From Methyloversatilis discipulorum (GTDB lineage: Bacteria > Pseudomonadota > Gammaproteobacteria > Burkholderiales > Rhodocyclaceae), in assembly GCF_000527135.1 (NCBI RefSeq), contig NZ_AZUP01000001.1:2418001-2482000 (forward strand): a stretch of DNA of 64,000 nt, given 5' to 3'. This document shows positions 51,901-59,992 of this stretch, in pieces (the first letter of the stretch is position 1; each line of letters starts with the position of its first letter). Below the pieces are notes generated by a model. It worked only from the letters and a program-made list of their open reading frames with translations. It was not told the DNA's origin and did not search any database. The position numbers and the translations under genes were made by a program.

Positions 51901-53157
51901 ATGGACATCCAGGACTACATGAACACGCTGGGCCGCCAGGCCCGCGCCGCCTCGCGCATCGTGTCGCAGGCTTCCACCGCCGCCAAGAACGACGCGCTGA
52001 TCCGCATCGCCGCACTGCTGCGCGAGCGCGCACCGCAGCTGCTCGAAGCCAACGCGGCCGACGTCGACGCGGCACGCGCCAACGGCCTGGACGCGGCGAT
52101 GATCGACCGGCTGACGCTGACCGCCAAGGGCGTCGAGGCGATGGCCCAGGGCCTGGAACAGGTCGCTGCGCTGCCCGACCCGGTCGGCGAAATGACCGAC
52201 TTCAAGCGCCGGCCGACCGGCATCACGGTGGGCAAGATGCGGGTACCGCTGGGCGTGATCGGCATCATCTACGAAGCGCGGCCGAACGTGACCGCGGACG
52301 CAGCCGCGCTGTGTCTGAAGAGCGGCAACGCCGCCATCCTGCGCGGCGGCTCAGAAGCTGCGCGCTGCAACCAGGCGGTCGCCGCCTGCGTGCGCGAAGG
52401 TCTGGTCTCTGCGGGTCTGCCGGAAGCCGGAGTACAGGTGGTCGGCACCACCGACCGCGCGGCGGTCGGTGCACTGATCACGATGCCGCAGTTCGTCGAC
52501 GTGATCGTGCCGCGCGGCGGCAAGGGCCTGATCGAGCGCATCTCGCGCGAAGCCAAGGTACCGGTGATCAAGCACCTCGACGGCAACTGCCACGTCTACA
52601 TCGACGAGTTCGCCGACGACGACAAGGCGGTGCGCATCGCCGACAACGCCAAGACCCATCGCTACGGCACCTGCAACACGATGGAAACGCTGCTGGTGCA
52701 TGTCGCCGCGGCGCCGCGCGTGCTCGGCCGTCTGGCTGACATCTACCTTGGCAAGGGCGTCGAACTGCGCGGCTGCGAGCGCACGCGCGCGCTGGTGCCG
52801 GCGATGAAGGCGGCGACCGACGAGGATTGGGCGACTGAATACCTCGCCCCCATTCTCGCCGTGCGCATCGTCGATACGCTGGACGACGCAATCGAGCACA
52901 TCAACCGCTGGAGTTCGCAGCACACGGACGCCATCGTGACCGAGAACCACACGCGGGCGATGCGCTTCATCCGCGAGGTGGACTCGGCCTCGGTCATGAT
53001 CAACGCCTCGACCCGCTTCGCCGACGGCTTCGAATACGGGCTCGGTGCCGAGATCGGCATTTCGACCGACAAGATCCACGCCCGCGGCCCGGTCGGTCTG
53101 GATGGGCTGACCAGTCAGAAGTGGGTGGTGCTCGGCGACGGTCAAGTGCGCAGCTGA
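51901..53157 (+). CDS. proA: Gamma-glutamyl phosphate reductase
   Basis: A 418-residue aldehyde-dehydrogenase-fold enzyme starting [20 protein letters not shown]. Diagnostic features are the NADP site region [20 protein letters not shown], the [18 protein letters not shown] strand and the catalytic cysteine in [15 protein letters not shown]. It reduces gamma-glutamyl phosphate to glutamate semialdehyde in proline synthesis. No proB is adjacent. The start is at the ATG before MDIQDY; an upstream TTG/GTG opening lacks conservation. Confidence 0.97.
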   Translation: MDIQDYMNTLGRQARAASRIVSQASTAAKNDALIRIAALLRERAPQLLEANAADVDAARANGLDAAMIDRLTLTAKGVEAMAQGLEQVAALPDPVGEMTDFKRRPTGITVGKMRVPLGVIGIIYEARPNVTADAAALCLKSGNAAILRGGSEAARCNQAVAACVREGLVSAGLPEAGVQVVGTTDRAAVGALITMPQFVDVIVPRGGKGLIERISREAKVPVIKHLDGNCHVYIDEFADDDKAVRIADNAKTHRYGTCNTMETLLVHVAAAPRVLGRLADIYLGKGVELRGCERTRALVPAMKAATDEDWATEYLAPILAVRIVDTLDDAIEHINRWSSQHTDAIVTENHTRAMRFIREVDSASVMINASTRFADGFEYGLGAEIGISTDKIHARGPVGLDGLTSQKWVVLGDGQVRS

Positions 53158-53190
53158 ACCCGGCGACGGGATGGCACGCCGTCCCGTCGA

Positions 53191-53240
53191 CCCCTGACCC
53201 CTGACCCCTGACCCCTGACCCCTAGCCCCTAGCCCCTAGC
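53191..53240. repeat. Heptamer tandem repeats (CCCCTGA)4(CCCCTAG)3, interrupted by IS481
   Basis: Four CCCCTGA units (53191-53218) are followed by three CCCCTAG units (53219-53239) and a C. After the IS481 insertion, CCTAGCCCCTAGCCCCC continues at 54284-54300. The complementary strand has runs of GGGG separated by three bases, a strong G-quadruplex pattern. Confidence 0.9.
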
Positions 53241-54186
53241 TGTGAAGAGTCAAGAGGTTGTTCTGCGAATTTGAGAGACGGGACATAGGGACGTTGCAAG
53301 CGATGCCGTGATGAGGTCGGTGCCAGTTGTAGAAGTGGTTCCAGAGAGGCAAAGCGGCTTTGCGCAGGTCGGAGTTGGGATAGGAATGGCCGTAGGCCCA
53401 CTCGCGCAGAGCTGACTGGATGAAGCGCTCGGCCTTGCCATTGGTCTGTGGCCGATAGGCTCGTGTGAACTTGTGTTTGATCCCCAGCTCGTTGCAGGCC
53501 TGAGCGAAGGCGAACGAGTGGAAGGCGGGTCCGTTGTCGGTGAGCACGCGCTGTACGGTGACACCGAGCGTTGCGTAATAGGCGACGGCATTTCGCAGGA
53601 AGCTCACGGCGCTGTCTTTGCGCTCATCGGGGTGCATGTCGGTGAAAGCAATGCGCGAATGGTCGTCAATGGCCACAAACAAGTGTTCCCAGCCTACGCC
53701 GCGGGTGCGCTTGCGATAATCGGCCGTGATTCGATGACCCACAGCGGTGAAGCGGCCCAACTTCTTGATGTCGATGTGGAGCAGTTCGCCGGGCGTCTGG
53801 CGCTCGTAGCGCTGTATGGACTCAGTCGGGGCCAGATCGCTGAACCTTGAGAGGCCGGCTCGTCGGAGCACCCGGCTGACCGTTGCTTTGGATACGCCGG
53901 TGTAGGAGGCGATCCGGGATTGAAGAAAGAGTTTGCGGCGCAGCTCGATGATGGTCAGCGCGACTTCTGGGGCAATGCTTCGGGGAGAACGGGCGGGACG
54001 GGACGACTTGTCTGCAAGTCCAGCCGGACCTTCGGCCAGGTAGCGCCCCAGCCATTTGCGGGCAGTGACACTGCTGACGCCGCTACGCTTCGCCGCATCA
54101 GAGGCCGACAGACCTCGCTCAAGCATGTCCAACACCATTTCTAGGCGACGAAGGTAGGTCAATCGGGCATTCTTGTGGGTGTTCAT
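53236..54186 (-). CDS. IS481-family transposase, copy 2
   Basis: Same 316-residue DDE transposase as at 7289-8239 (HTH, Asp in HIDIKKLGRF, Asp in LTDNGPAFHS, Glu in NGKAERFIQSALR), differing only in the last residue (Ser instead of Thr), which is read from the flank. The stop codon TAG lies in the duplicated target GCTAGG on the coding strand, again not inside the element. It is on the opposite strand from copy 1. Confidence 0.95.
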   Translation of the reverse strand: MNTHKNARLTYLRRLEMVLDMLERGLSASDAAKRSGVSSVTARKWLGRYLAEGPAGLADKSSRPARSPRSIAPEVALTIIELRRKLFLQSRIASYTGVSKATVSRVLRRAGLSRFSDLAPTESIQRYERQTPGELLHIDIKKLGRFTAVGHRITADYRKRTRGVGWEHLFVAIDDHSRIAFTDMHPDERKDSAVSFLRNAVAYYATLGVTVQRVLTDNGPAFHSFAFAQACNELGIKHKFTRAYRPQTNGKAERFIQSALREWAYGHSYPNSDLRKAALPLWNHFYNWHRPHHGIACNVPMSRLSNSQNNLLTLHS

Positions 54187-54283
54187 CCGGAATCCTGTTC
54201 GAGAGAGCTTGGGGGTTTGGCGATTTCCAGTCTCTCAGAACTTCTCCGGGTGAACACCCGAAACAACCTATTGAAGCTTCACA
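53241..54283 (-). mobile_element. IS481-family insertion sequence, copy 2 (1,043 bp)
   Basis: Ends match copy 1 (TGTGAAGAGTCAAGAGGTTG on the left and, inverted, TGTGAAGCTTCAATAGGTTG), and the length is the same. Target duplication CCTAGC at 53235-53240 and 54284-54289. It is inserted in a heptamer tract between proA and marC. As both copies appear identical, movement was recent. Confidence 0.94.
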
Positions 54284-54305
54284 CCTAGCCCCTAGCCCCC
54301 AAGCA

Positions 54306-54902
54306 TTGTCCGACAGCTTCCTCTCCGCCAGCATCCTGCTCCTGCTGCTGTTCGATCCGTTCGGCAACGCACCGGTCATGACCGTGCTGCTGAAGGACGT
54401 GCCGAAGGAGCGGCGTCAGCGTGTCGTGCTGAGGGAGTGCTTTTTCGCCTGGCTGGCGCTGCTCGCCTTCATGTGGGCCGGCGAATCGGTGATGCGGGTA
54501 CTTCAGCTGTCGCAGACCTCGCTCGGCATCGCTGGCGGCGTACTGCTGTTCCTGATCGCGCTGCGCATGATCTTCCCGCAGCCGGCAGGCGTATTCGGCG
54601 AGTGGTCGGGCGGCGAGCCCTTCGTCGTGCCGCTGGCGATTCCGCTGATCGCCGGGCCCTCGGCCATGGCCATGGTGATGCTGCTGGTGTCGCGCGAACC
54701 GGAACGGTTCTGGACCTGGACGGGCGCGATGAGTGCGGCGATGGCGGTCACCGCCTGCGTGCTGCTGGCGGCCGGACCGCTGATCCGTCGTCTTGGCGAG
54801 CGCGGAACGTCGGCGCTGGAGCGCCTGATGGGTCTGCTGCTGTGCGCGGTCGCCGTCGAAATGCTGCTGACCGGCATCCGCAGCTTCGCCGGGTCACTCT
54901 GA
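54306..54902 (+). CDS. MarC/YhgN-family inner-membrane protein
   Basis: A 198-residue six-helix protein. It begins at a TTG with SDSFLSASILLLLLFDPFGN and shows the MarC pattern: DPFGNAPVMTVLLKDVPKER, GGVLLFLIALRMIFPQPAGV, EPFVVPLAIPLIAGPSAMAM and LGERGTSALERLMGLLLCAV. It is closest to E. coli YhgN; the function is unknown. The IS481 insertion ends 22 bp upstream, and between the IS and TTG lies only C-rich tract sequence without a ribosome-binding site, so expression may be low or depend on IS-borne signals. Confidence 0.87.
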   Translation: MSDSFLSASILLLLLFDPFGNAPVMTVLLKDVPKERRQRVVLRECFFAWLALLAFMWAGESVMRVLQLSQTSLGIAGGVLLFLIALRMIFPQPAGVFGEWSGGEPFVVPLAIPLIAGPSAMAMVMLLVSREPERFWTWTGAMSAAMAVTACVLLAAGPLIRRLGERGTSALERLMGLLLCAVAVEMLLTGIRSFAGSL

Positions 54903-54910
54903 GCGGCGCA

Positions 54911-54937
54911 CATCCGACCGCCCGGGGCGGCCGGATG
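54911..54937. terminator. GC-rich hairpin between convergent genes
   Basis: CATCCGACCGCC and GGCGGCCGGATG pair except at one position around a short CGG loop. It lies between the convergent marC and FecR-domain genes and could act as a bidirectional terminator, though no T-run follows. Confidence 0.5.
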
Positions 54938-54945
54938 CCATGCCG

Positions 54946-56340
54946 TCAGTTGCCCAGGCCGAGCGAGGTCTGCGTAAACACCGCCGCGCCGCTGACCTTG
55001 TTGATGCCGCCAATGCCGCTGTCGAAGGTGTAGACCATGCCGGCGCGCTCGGCCCCTGCACCGGCAAAGAAGCCGTGGAAACTGCCGCTGGGCGGGCTGA
55101 ACGAGCACCCGCTGCAGTTCGAGAACGAACCCGAGAAGGCCGCGGTGCCGCTGTTGATGCTGCCCGACCCGGTCAGTCCGAAGGTGGTGGCACTGACCGT
55201 GACATTCATGCCGACACTGAGCGTGTAGGCCGAGAAGTCAGCAGTCATCGAGCCGCTGACCGCGCCGCCGCTCGCACCGCCTGTCGTGGTCGGCGTGGTG
55301 TAGCCGCTGAGCGAGTAGGTGCCGCTCGCACCGCCCAGCGCTGCCAGATCCGGCGTCGGTCGGCCGGCGATGTAATGCACGTCGAGCAGTGTGTCGCCGG
55401 CGCAGTCGAACTCGCCGGAACACGATCCGCTGGTCCAGCGTCCCCAGCCGATGATGCCGTCCTGATGCGCTTCGGCGACCGATGAGGCCTGAATGTCACC
55501 GTTCGAATTCGACGCCGACACCAGCGCATTGCCCTCGAAGGAGGCAGTCGCCGAATCCAGCATGACGTCGCCGCCATAGCCACCGTACTGGTCGACGTAC
55601 TGGCCATAGACGTAATAGCCGTCACCGGACTGCAGGCCGCCAGCATAGCCGTCCAGCACGTCCAGCCCGCCGCCTTCGCTGCGGTTCTCGGACACCAGGA
55701 AGGTGTCGTCTCCCTGCGGCGGCGTCAGGTTGCCGCTGTTCGACGGCGGCGGCGGCGGCAGGTCGGTCTTCACTTCGGTAATGACAGGCGGCGTGCTCTG
55801 GTCAGCGACATAGGCGCTCTGCCCATCGGACACCGTGAGGCAGCCGCCTCCATTGCAGACATCGACCGCGCCATCGCCGGTCGTCACGTTGATGCTGTTG
55901 CCGTAGACGACGGAGAACTCGGTGCCGCGGATGCCGATGGTAGCGACCGAGGTGGTGAGCTTGTAGTTGCTGCGGTTGCCCTTGCCGACCAGACCGGTGA
56001 TGGTGCGCAGGCCGCCCTTGATCAGGCTGAAGAAGCCACGGTCTTCGGTCGGCTTGCCGGCAAACGCGTACTGGTCGATGCGGAACTGCGTCTGCGGCTG
56101 CAGCGACACCAGCGAGCCGTCGGTGAAACGCATCTGGGCGCGACCGCTGCCGGTGTCCACGGTGTCGCCGCTACCCACCTGGGCGCCGCGTGCGAGCACG
56201 CGACTGCTGCCGTCGGCTGCCAGCGCGCGCACGTCGCCCGATGTGAATTCGACGCGCGCCGCCGTATCGGCCATCGCATGCAGCGGAAAGGCCAGTGCGA
56301 TGGCGAGCGCAAGGCGTGCGGGAGTGAAGGGTTTCGCCAT
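54946..56340 (-). CDS. Secreted FecR-domain protein with TbpB-like C-terminal barrel (candidate T11SS cargo)
   Basis: A 464-residue exported protein. Signal peptide (MAKPFTPARLALAIALAFPL, ending HAMAD); FecR domain at about residues 30-150 (GDTVDTGSGRAQMRFTDGSL, TTSVATIGIRGTEFSVVYG); a Pro-rich linker (PPPPPSNSGNLTPPQG); a Gly/Tyr-rich stretch (YGQYVDQYGGYGGDVMLDSA); and a C-terminal beta-barrel (AFSGSFSNCSGCSFSPPSGS, then FHGFFAGAGAERAGMVYTFD) resembling the TbpB/hemophilin barrel that handles type XI secretion. Starts nine bases after the barrel OMP gene, so they are one transcription unit. FecR here is periplasmic or exported, not the sigma-regulator type. The cargo role is inference. Confidence 0.82.
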   Translation of the reverse strand: MAKPFTPARLALAIALAFPLHAMADTAARVEFTSGDVRALAADGSSRVLARGAQVGSGDTVDTGSGRAQMRFTDGSLVSLQPQTQFRIDQYAFAGKPTEDRGFFSLIKGGLRTITGLVGKGNRSNYKLTTSVATIGIRGTEFSVVYGNSINVTTGDGAVDVCNGGGCLTVSDGQSAYVADQSTPPVITEVKTDLPPPPPSNSGNLTPPQGDDTFLVSENRSEGGGLDVLDGYAGGLQSGDGYYVYGQYVDQYGGYGGDVMLDSATASFEGNALVSASNSNGDIQASSVAEAHQDGIIGWGRWTSGSCSGEFDCAGDTLLDVHYIAGRPTPDLAALGGASGTYSLSGYTTPTTTGGASGGAVSGSMTADFSAYTLSVGMNVTVSATTFGLTGSGSINSGTAAFSGSFSNCSGCSFSPPSGSFHGFFAGAGAERAGMVYTFDSGIGGINKVSGAAVFTQTSLGLGN

Positions 56341-56349
56341 GGCGCTCTC

Positions 56350-57678
56350 CTAGAACGTGCGGCGCACGGCGAGCTGGGCGACGCCGCGACGGTATTCGTT
56401 GAGGTTGATGCTGGAGTCGTTGCGCACCAGAGACACCGACGGCGTAAGCAGCCACTGCTTGGCAAAGGCGTAACTCGCGCCCAGCGACAGCGAGGTCAGG
56501 TTGTCGTCACGTACCCGGGCGAAGATCGGGTCGACATTCTTGTACTCGCGCGCTTCGTGCGCCAGCGCACCGAACAGCATCCAGCGCTCGTCCAGCGTGT
56601 GCTGAGCACCGACGCGAAAACCGATCACGTCGTTGGCAGCGATGTTCACGCCGGAGGGCAGGTCGTTGCGCCCGGTTTCGGCGCCGAGGTAGAAACTGCC
56701 GAACAGCATTGTGCGATCGTTCGGCAGCACCAGCGCGTGACCAACGCCATAGATGTTGCGATTGACGTCGCGCACGTCGTTCGTGCCTTCGTAACGCAGA
56801 CGGCTTTGCTGGGCGAACACGGTGGTCTGGTTGCGCGCGTCGTGCGTGTGCTGCCACTGCAGCGAGCCGCCGGTGTAGTCACGCAACTTGTCGTCATCGA
56901 CCTCGAACATGCCGAGCTGCAGCGCGGCGGTGATCCGGTTCGCACCACGCGACCACGACACACCGGCGTTACCGTCCAGCGCCGTGGTGTCGAAACGTGA
57001 CTCGCCGCCGTTGAAGCGCGCGGCGCCGGTGGCGCCGGCGAGGAAGGCCCATTCGCGATTCAGCGGCACGCGCGCATTGACACCGCCGGACAGCGCGCCG
57101 AACCACGCATCGCGGCTCTGGCTGGCGGGGTCGAGCAGGAAGGCGCCCAGACCCGGCACCGCGACCGCGTTCTGCGAGGTCGCGCTGTTCACGTTGGTAT
57201 CACGCCCGACCGCCGCTTCGATGAAGCCGGAATAGGACGGTTTGCCTGTATCGGGGGCGCGGTCGATGGCAGAGAGCAGGCGATCGATGGCACGGGCGAC
57301 CTCCGGCGGCACGTTCTGATTGCGCACCGTTTCCAGCTCACGCCGGGCGCCGACCGATTCGCCGAGCGCCAGGTAGGCGCGGCCGATTTCGGCACGGGCA
57401 CGCGCGTTGTCCGGCTGCACGGCGAGCACGCGTTCGAGCGCGAACACGGCGAGCGTATGCCGCCCCGTTTCAAGCGCCGAGATGCCCAGCAACAGATCGA
57501 ACTGCGGATCACCCGCCCGCTCCGACTCCTGCGGAGACAGCAGCTGGTAGGCCGCCGCGTAGCGCCCGGCCTCGATGTGCGCGGCCGCCTGTTCGGTCAA
57601 GGATTGAGCATGCGTGGCGACCGACGCGCCCAGCAGCAGTGCAAACAGCAGCGGATGTGTTCTTTTTTGTGCGCGCAT
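56350..57678 (-). CDS. TPR plus beta-barrel outer-membrane protein (Slam/DUF560, T11SS-like)
   Basis: A 442-residue protein. Signal peptide MRAQKRTHPLLFALLLGASV ending THAQS; TPR-like helices at about residues 25-130 (QAAAHIEAGRYAAAYQLLSP, ALERVLAVQPDNARARAEIG); then a long region of alternating amphipathic strands (FIEAAVGRDTNVNSATSQNA, FDTTALDGNAGVSWSRGANR) that ends GVAQLAVRRTF with a terminal Phe, the outer-membrane signature. This TPR+barrel plan is that of Slam proteins that secrete or flip surface lipoproteins and haemophores. It is followed by its probable cargo gene. A strong AAGGAGGG site eight bases upstream sets the start. Confidence 0.85.
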   Translation of the reverse strand: MRAQKRTHPLLFALLLGASVATHAQSLTEQAAAHIEAGRYAAAYQLLSPQESERAGDPQFDLLLGISALETGRHTLAVFALERVLAVQPDNARARAEIGRAYLALGESVGARRELETVRNQNVPPEVARAIDRLLSAIDRAPDTGKPSYSGFIEAAVGRDTNVNSATSQNAVAVPGLGAFLLDPASQSRDAWFGALSGGVNARVPLNREWAFLAGATGAARFNGGESRFDTTALDGNAGVSWSRGANRITAALQLGMFEVDDDKLRDYTGGSLQWQHTHDARNQTTVFAQQSRLRYEGTNDVRDVNRNIYGVGHALVLPNDRTMLFGSFYLGAETGRNDLPSGVNIAANDVIGFRVGAQHTLDERWMLFGALAHEAREYKNVDPIFARVRDDNLTSLSLGASYAFAKQWLLTPSVSLVRNDSSINLNEYRRGVAQLAVRRTF

Positions 57679-57877
57679 GCGCCCTCCTTGTTGTCGCATG
57701 ACCGACAACTGACTGACCGTAACGGTCGGATGATTGCATTTCATTGATTGAAAAACAATAGCTTGCGGGGTCTTATTAAGGTTGATTCCTGAAGAAAGCC
57801 GTCATTTCTCACATCTCGCGAGCACGATCAGTGCCGGTCCGCCGGATAATTCGAGACCCGAACCCGACGGAGTCCCC
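57679..57877. promoter_or_regulatory. Divergent promoter region with palindrome GACCGTAACGGTC
   Basis: About 200 bp between the T11SS-like OMP gene and the CHI-like gene. A perfect 13-bp palindrome GACCGTAACGGTC lies at 57715-57727, preceded by ATGACCGACAACTGACTGAC, and an AT-rich stretch follows (ATTGATTGAAAAACAATAGC). The palindrome could be an operator; no regulator gene is adjacent. Confidence 0.45.
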
Positions 57878-58459
57878 ATGAATCTGCGCGCATTGTGTTT
57901 CGTGTCGATGTTGATGCTCTCCCCGGTCGTCACGGCCATCGAAGTCGAAGGCACGCGTTTCGATCCGACGACGCGACTGTCTGATTCGACGCTTCAGCTG
58001 AATGGCGCCGGCGTGCGCACGCGCTTCATCATCAAGGCCTATACCGTCGCGCTCTACCTCGGCGCACCGGCCGACAGCCTGGACGCGGCAATGGGCGCAG
58101 CAGGCCCGAAGCGCATCGAGATCGTGCCGCTGATGAGCTTTTCCGCAACGCAATTCACCGAACCGCTGGTCAAGGGCATGAAGAAAAACCTGCCGCCAGC
58201 GGAATTCGAAGCGATGCAGCCGCGCATCCGCGCTTTCGTCGACGATCTGATGGCGGTGCAGGAGGTGAAGAAGGGCAGCCGCATCGGCCTCGAATGGCTG
58301 CCCGGTCGGGGCACCCGTGCCGTGATCGACGGCAAGGAGGTCAGCAAGACCGTCGAGGGCGACGATTTCTACCGCGCACTGCTCGCCATCTGGATAGGCC
58401 CGAAGCCGACCCAGGACGACCTGAAGCAGCAGTTGCTCGGCGCCAGACAGGCGCAATGA
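57878..58459 (+). CDS. Chalcone-isomerase-like (CHI-fold) secreted protein
   Basis: A 193-residue protein with signal peptide MNLRALCFVSMLMLSPVVTA and a CHI-like domain: TRLSDSTLQLNGAGVRTRFI, KAYTVALYLGAP, FTEPLVKGMKKNLPPAEFEA, then VKKGSRIGLEWLPGRGTRAV. Bacterial CHI-like proteins lack isomerase activity on flavonoids as far as known; they bind fatty-acid-like ligands. It ends GARQAQ with the stop codon overlapping the ogt start by four bases. Start chosen to include the signal peptide; a long N-terminal extension upstream is unlikely. Confidence 0.88.
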   Translation: MNLRALCFVSMLMLSPVVTAIEVEGTRFDPTTRLSDSTLQLNGAGVRTRFIIKAYTVALYLGAPADSLDAAMGAAGPKRIEIVPLMSFSATQFTEPLVKGMKKNLPPAEFEAMQPRIRAFVDDLMAVQEVKKGSRIGLEWLPGRGTRAVIDGKEVSKTVEGDDFYRALLAIWIGPKPTQDDLKQQLLGARQAQ

Positions 58460-59007
58460 TGAAGGATGCCGACGCAACCGACTGGGACGCGGTGGTCGCG
58501 GCGCCCGGCTTCGCGCTGGGTATCCGCACCGCGGACGATGCGCTCACGCTGATCGAGTTCCTGCCGCCGCAGTCGCCGCAACCGGCGCGCACGCCCCTCG
58601 CTGCTGAAGCCGCACGCCAGATCGACGCCTACCTGCGCGATGCCCGGCATCGCTTCGATCTGCCGCTGGCTCCCGGCGGCAGCGCACATCAGAACGCGGT
58701 GTGGGCGGTGATGCAGCAGATCGCGGTCGGCGACACACTGACCTATGGCGAGGTGGCGCGACGGATCGGTTCCGCGCCGCGCGCCGTCGGCGCGGCCTGC
58801 GGCGCAAATCCGCTGCCAGTCGTGATTCCCTGTCACCGCATCGTCGGCGCGGGTGGCGCACTCGGCGGCTTCGCGCACGCAACGCAGGGCTTTCTGCCCG
58901 GCATCAAGCGCTGGCTGCTCGCACACGAGACCGCGACGCGCGAATTCAGGCTGTCGGCGAACGCCCCCGCTCTATCGTCACGCCGACCTGACGCACGTCC
59001 TTCATGA
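58456..59007 (+). CDS. ogt: Methylated-DNA--[protein]-cysteine S-methyltransferase
   Basis: A 183-residue suicide repair enzyme. The active-site motif is VVIPCHRIVGAGGALGGFAH with the acceptor Cys; the helix-turn-helix region TLTYGEVARRIGSAPRAVGA is intact, including the Arg finger. The N-terminal domain is short (DDALTLIEFLPPQSPQPART), as in Ogt rather than Ada. It removes alkyl groups from O6-guanine. It is coupled to the CHI-like gene. The last 62 bp overlap convergently with folB, and the final ~20 residues are a poorly conserved tail. Confidence 0.93.
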   Translation: MMKDADATDWDAVVAAPGFALGIRTADDALTLIEFLPPQSPQPARTPLAAEAARQIDAYLRDARHRFDLPLAPGGSAHQNAVWAVMQQIAVGDTLTYGEVARRIGSAPRAVGAACGANPLPVVIPCHRIVGAGGALGGFAHATQGFLPGIKRWLLAHETATREFRLSANAPALSSRRPDARPS

Positions 59008-59305
59008 TGCCGGTCTTGGCGATCGAAATCCTGACCCATGACGCGCGGAAGTCGTTCAGCATCATGTTGATGACGAACTCGCCCAGCGTTTCGAGCAGAT
59101 TGAAGTGGCGCTGCGCCAGTTCGGCGCGGATGCGATTGACCACTTCGGCGTAGTCGATCGTGTCGTTGATGTCGTCGTTCTGGGCCGCGGCGTCGGGCAC
59201 GCCGAAGGTCATGCTGATCTCCAGCTGCTGCGTGTGCGCACGCTCGCGCGCGTAGATGCCGACCGATGCGGTCACCTTCATGCCTTCGATGAAAATACAG
59301 TCCAT
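58946..59305 (-). CDS. folB: Dihydroneopterin aldolase
   Basis: A 119-residue enzyme starting MDCIFIEGMKVTASVGIYAR, with the family glutamate and strand pattern (ERAHTQQLEISMTFGVPDAA), a DTIDYAEVVNRIRAELAQRH segment and IAKTGIMKDVRQVGVTIER. It cleaves dihydroneopterin to 6-hydroxymethyl-dihydropterin in folate synthesis. It is divergent from plsY, as in many betaproteobacteria, and overlaps the 3' end of ogt by 62 bp in opposite direction. Confidence 0.95.
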   Translation of the reverse strand: MDCIFIEGMKVTASVGIYARERAHTQQLEISMTFGVPDAAAQNDDINDTIDYAEVVNRIRAELAQRHFNLLETLGEFVINMMLNDFRASWVRISIAKTGIMKDVRQVGVTIERGRSPTA

Positions 59306-59368
59306 GTCTGCCCAGTTGCCCGTGTCGAACTAGAATTGCCGGATTCTACGTCCGACCCGTCGCCCATC

Positions 59369-59986
59369 GTGAATTCAGCTTTCAGCATCGCCATCGCGAT
59401 CGCCCTCGGTTACGCACTCGGCTGCATCCCCTTCGCCGTTGTCAGCAGCAGGTTGTTTGGCCTGGCCGATCCGCGCACCTACGGCTCAGGCAATCCCGGC
59501 GCCACCAACGTGCTGCGCTCCGGCAACAAGAAGGCCGCGCTGCTGACGCTGATCGGCGACGCGCTGAAGGGCTGCATCGCGGTATGGCTGGTGCGCGCGC
59601 TGGGCATGGGCGACAGTGCCGCACTGCTGGCGGGCGTGGCAGCCTTCGTCGGACACGTCTTCCCGGTCACGCTGGGTTTTCGTGGCGGCAAGGGTGTGGC
59701 GACCGCAGCTGGCGTGATGCTGGCTGCCGAGCCGATGGTGGGCCTGATTGCATTGGGCATCTGGCTGGCGGTTGCGCTGATCACCCGCTATTCGTCGCTG
59801 GCGGCGCTCGTGGCGGCCTGCAGCGCGCCGATCAGCGGGCTGCTATACACGCAATCCGCCATCGTCTGCGGCGCGCTGGCTGCGATGTCGGGACTGCTGA
59901 TCTGGCGTCATGCAGACAACATCCGCCGGCTGATGAATGGCACCGAAAGCCGCATCGGCGGCAAGAAGGCCCAGAACGCGGGCTGA
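59369..59986 (+). CDS. plsY: Glycerol-3-phosphate acyltransferase PlsY
   Basis: A 205-residue membrane enzyme starting at GTG (NSAFSIAIAIALGYALGCIP). It has the three PlsY loops: YGSGNPGATNVLRSG, VFPVTLGFRGGKGVATAAGV and the C-terminal HADNIRRLMNGTESRIG. It transfers acyl from acyl-phosphate to glycerol-3-phosphate at the start of phospholipid synthesis. The longer frame to 59105 runs antisense through folB and is not used. Confidence 0.96.
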   Translation: MNSAFSIAIAIALGYALGCIPFAVVSSRLFGLADPRTYGSGNPGATNVLRSGNKKAALLTLIGDALKGCIAVWLVRALGMGDSAALLAGVAAFVGHVFPVTLGFRGGKGVATAAGVMLAAEPMVGLIALGIWLAVALITRYSSLAALVAACSAPISGLLYTQSAIVCGALAAMSGLLIWRHADNIRRLMNGTESRIGGKKAQNAG

Positions 59987-59992
59987 CCCCGC

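Noticed and set aside
53191..53240. Heptamer repeats as a CRISPR array
   Set aside because: Units are only 7 bp, contiguous, without spacers; no cas genes are present.
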